From Mycobacterium sp. ITM-2016-00318 (GTDB taxonomy: Bacteria > Actinomycetota > Actinomycetes > Mycobacteriales > Mycobacteriaceae), in contig NZ_CP134400.1 of NCBI RefSeq assembly GCF_002968285.2, forward strand, positions 868,001-932,000: a DNA stretch of 64,000 bases. Reading direction: 5' to 3'. This document shows positions 63,948 to 64,000 of this stretch, one piece after another (position 1 is the first letter of the stretch; each line of letters begins with the position of its first letter). The notes below the pieces were generated by a model. The model did no database searches. It was not told where the DNA came from and saw only the letters and a list, made by a program, of their open reading frames with translations. Position numbers and translations under genes: made by a program.

Positions 63948-64000
63948 CTACGCGTCCATCGCCCGCAGCATCGGCAGCCACAGCCGGCAGGCATATTCGC
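63948..64000 (-). CDS. recC: Exodeoxyribonuclease V subunit gamma (RecC), last codons
   Basis: Only the C-terminal residues EYACRLWLPMLRAMDA and a TAG stop are inside the window; the rest continues past the right edge. The assignment rests on the position directly before recB on the same strand and on the C-terminal sequence, which looks like mycobacterial RecC as I recall it. Confidence 0.7.
   Translation of the reverse strand, partial: EYACRLWLPMLRAMDA

Overview
The window is high-GC DNA from a mycobacterium, most likely an environmental or rapid-growing species. Support comes from an RpfB-type resuscitation factor, a GlnX-GlnH-PknG cluster, MPT63-like DUF1942 exoproteins, 13E12-type DUF222/HNH endonucleases, an EspC-like type VII secretion protein and a recC-recB-recD locus. 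I saw no rRNA, tRNA or CRISPR array.

Layout. 1-7.2 kb is a scarred accessory region: the 3' end of a SWIM zinc-finger protein gene, a frameshifted hypothetical gene, a DUF222/HNH gene, an asnB fragment, an IS1182-type transposase fragment running in frame into rpfB, and a decayed DUF5996 gene. 7.3-26.7 kb holds a compact operon of membrane proteins, a secreted vWA protein, a tubulin-like protein, a GAP1-like protein, a second vWA-like protein and a zinc-ribbon TRAFAC GTPase. Four DUF4190 membrane proteins bracket it. 27-31 kb has small hypotheticals, a P450 pseudogene and an EspC-like / candidate toxin / duplicated candidate immunity cassette. 31-36.7 kb has prfC, a frameshifted IS110 element, a second DUF222/HNH gene and the intact DUF5996 gene. 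36.8-38.8 kb is a small chaperone cluster (J-domain protein, Hsp20, divergent MerR/HspR-like regulator). 39-41.6 kb is a large ATPase-LuxR regulator.

41.8-53.9 kb is one tightly overlapping operon of eight genes: GlnX-like membrane protein, GlnH-like lipoprotein, PknG-like kinase, zinc-ribbon PP2C phosphatase, vWA-FHA protein, GAF hybrid histidine kinase, receiver-cyclase and an ATP-grasp ligase of the PGM1-related type. It reads as an extracytoplasmic amino-acid sensor feeding a kinase/phosphatase/FHA module and a phosphorelay with a cyclic-nucleotide output, with the ligase as possible effector. This and the GTPase/tubulin-like operon are the two most unusual systems here.

53.9-64 kb is more housekeeping-like: an F420-dependent LLM oxidoreductase, two tandem DUF1942 secreted proteins, a PIF1-like helicase with a C-terminal BRCT domain, recD, recB and the last codons of recC.
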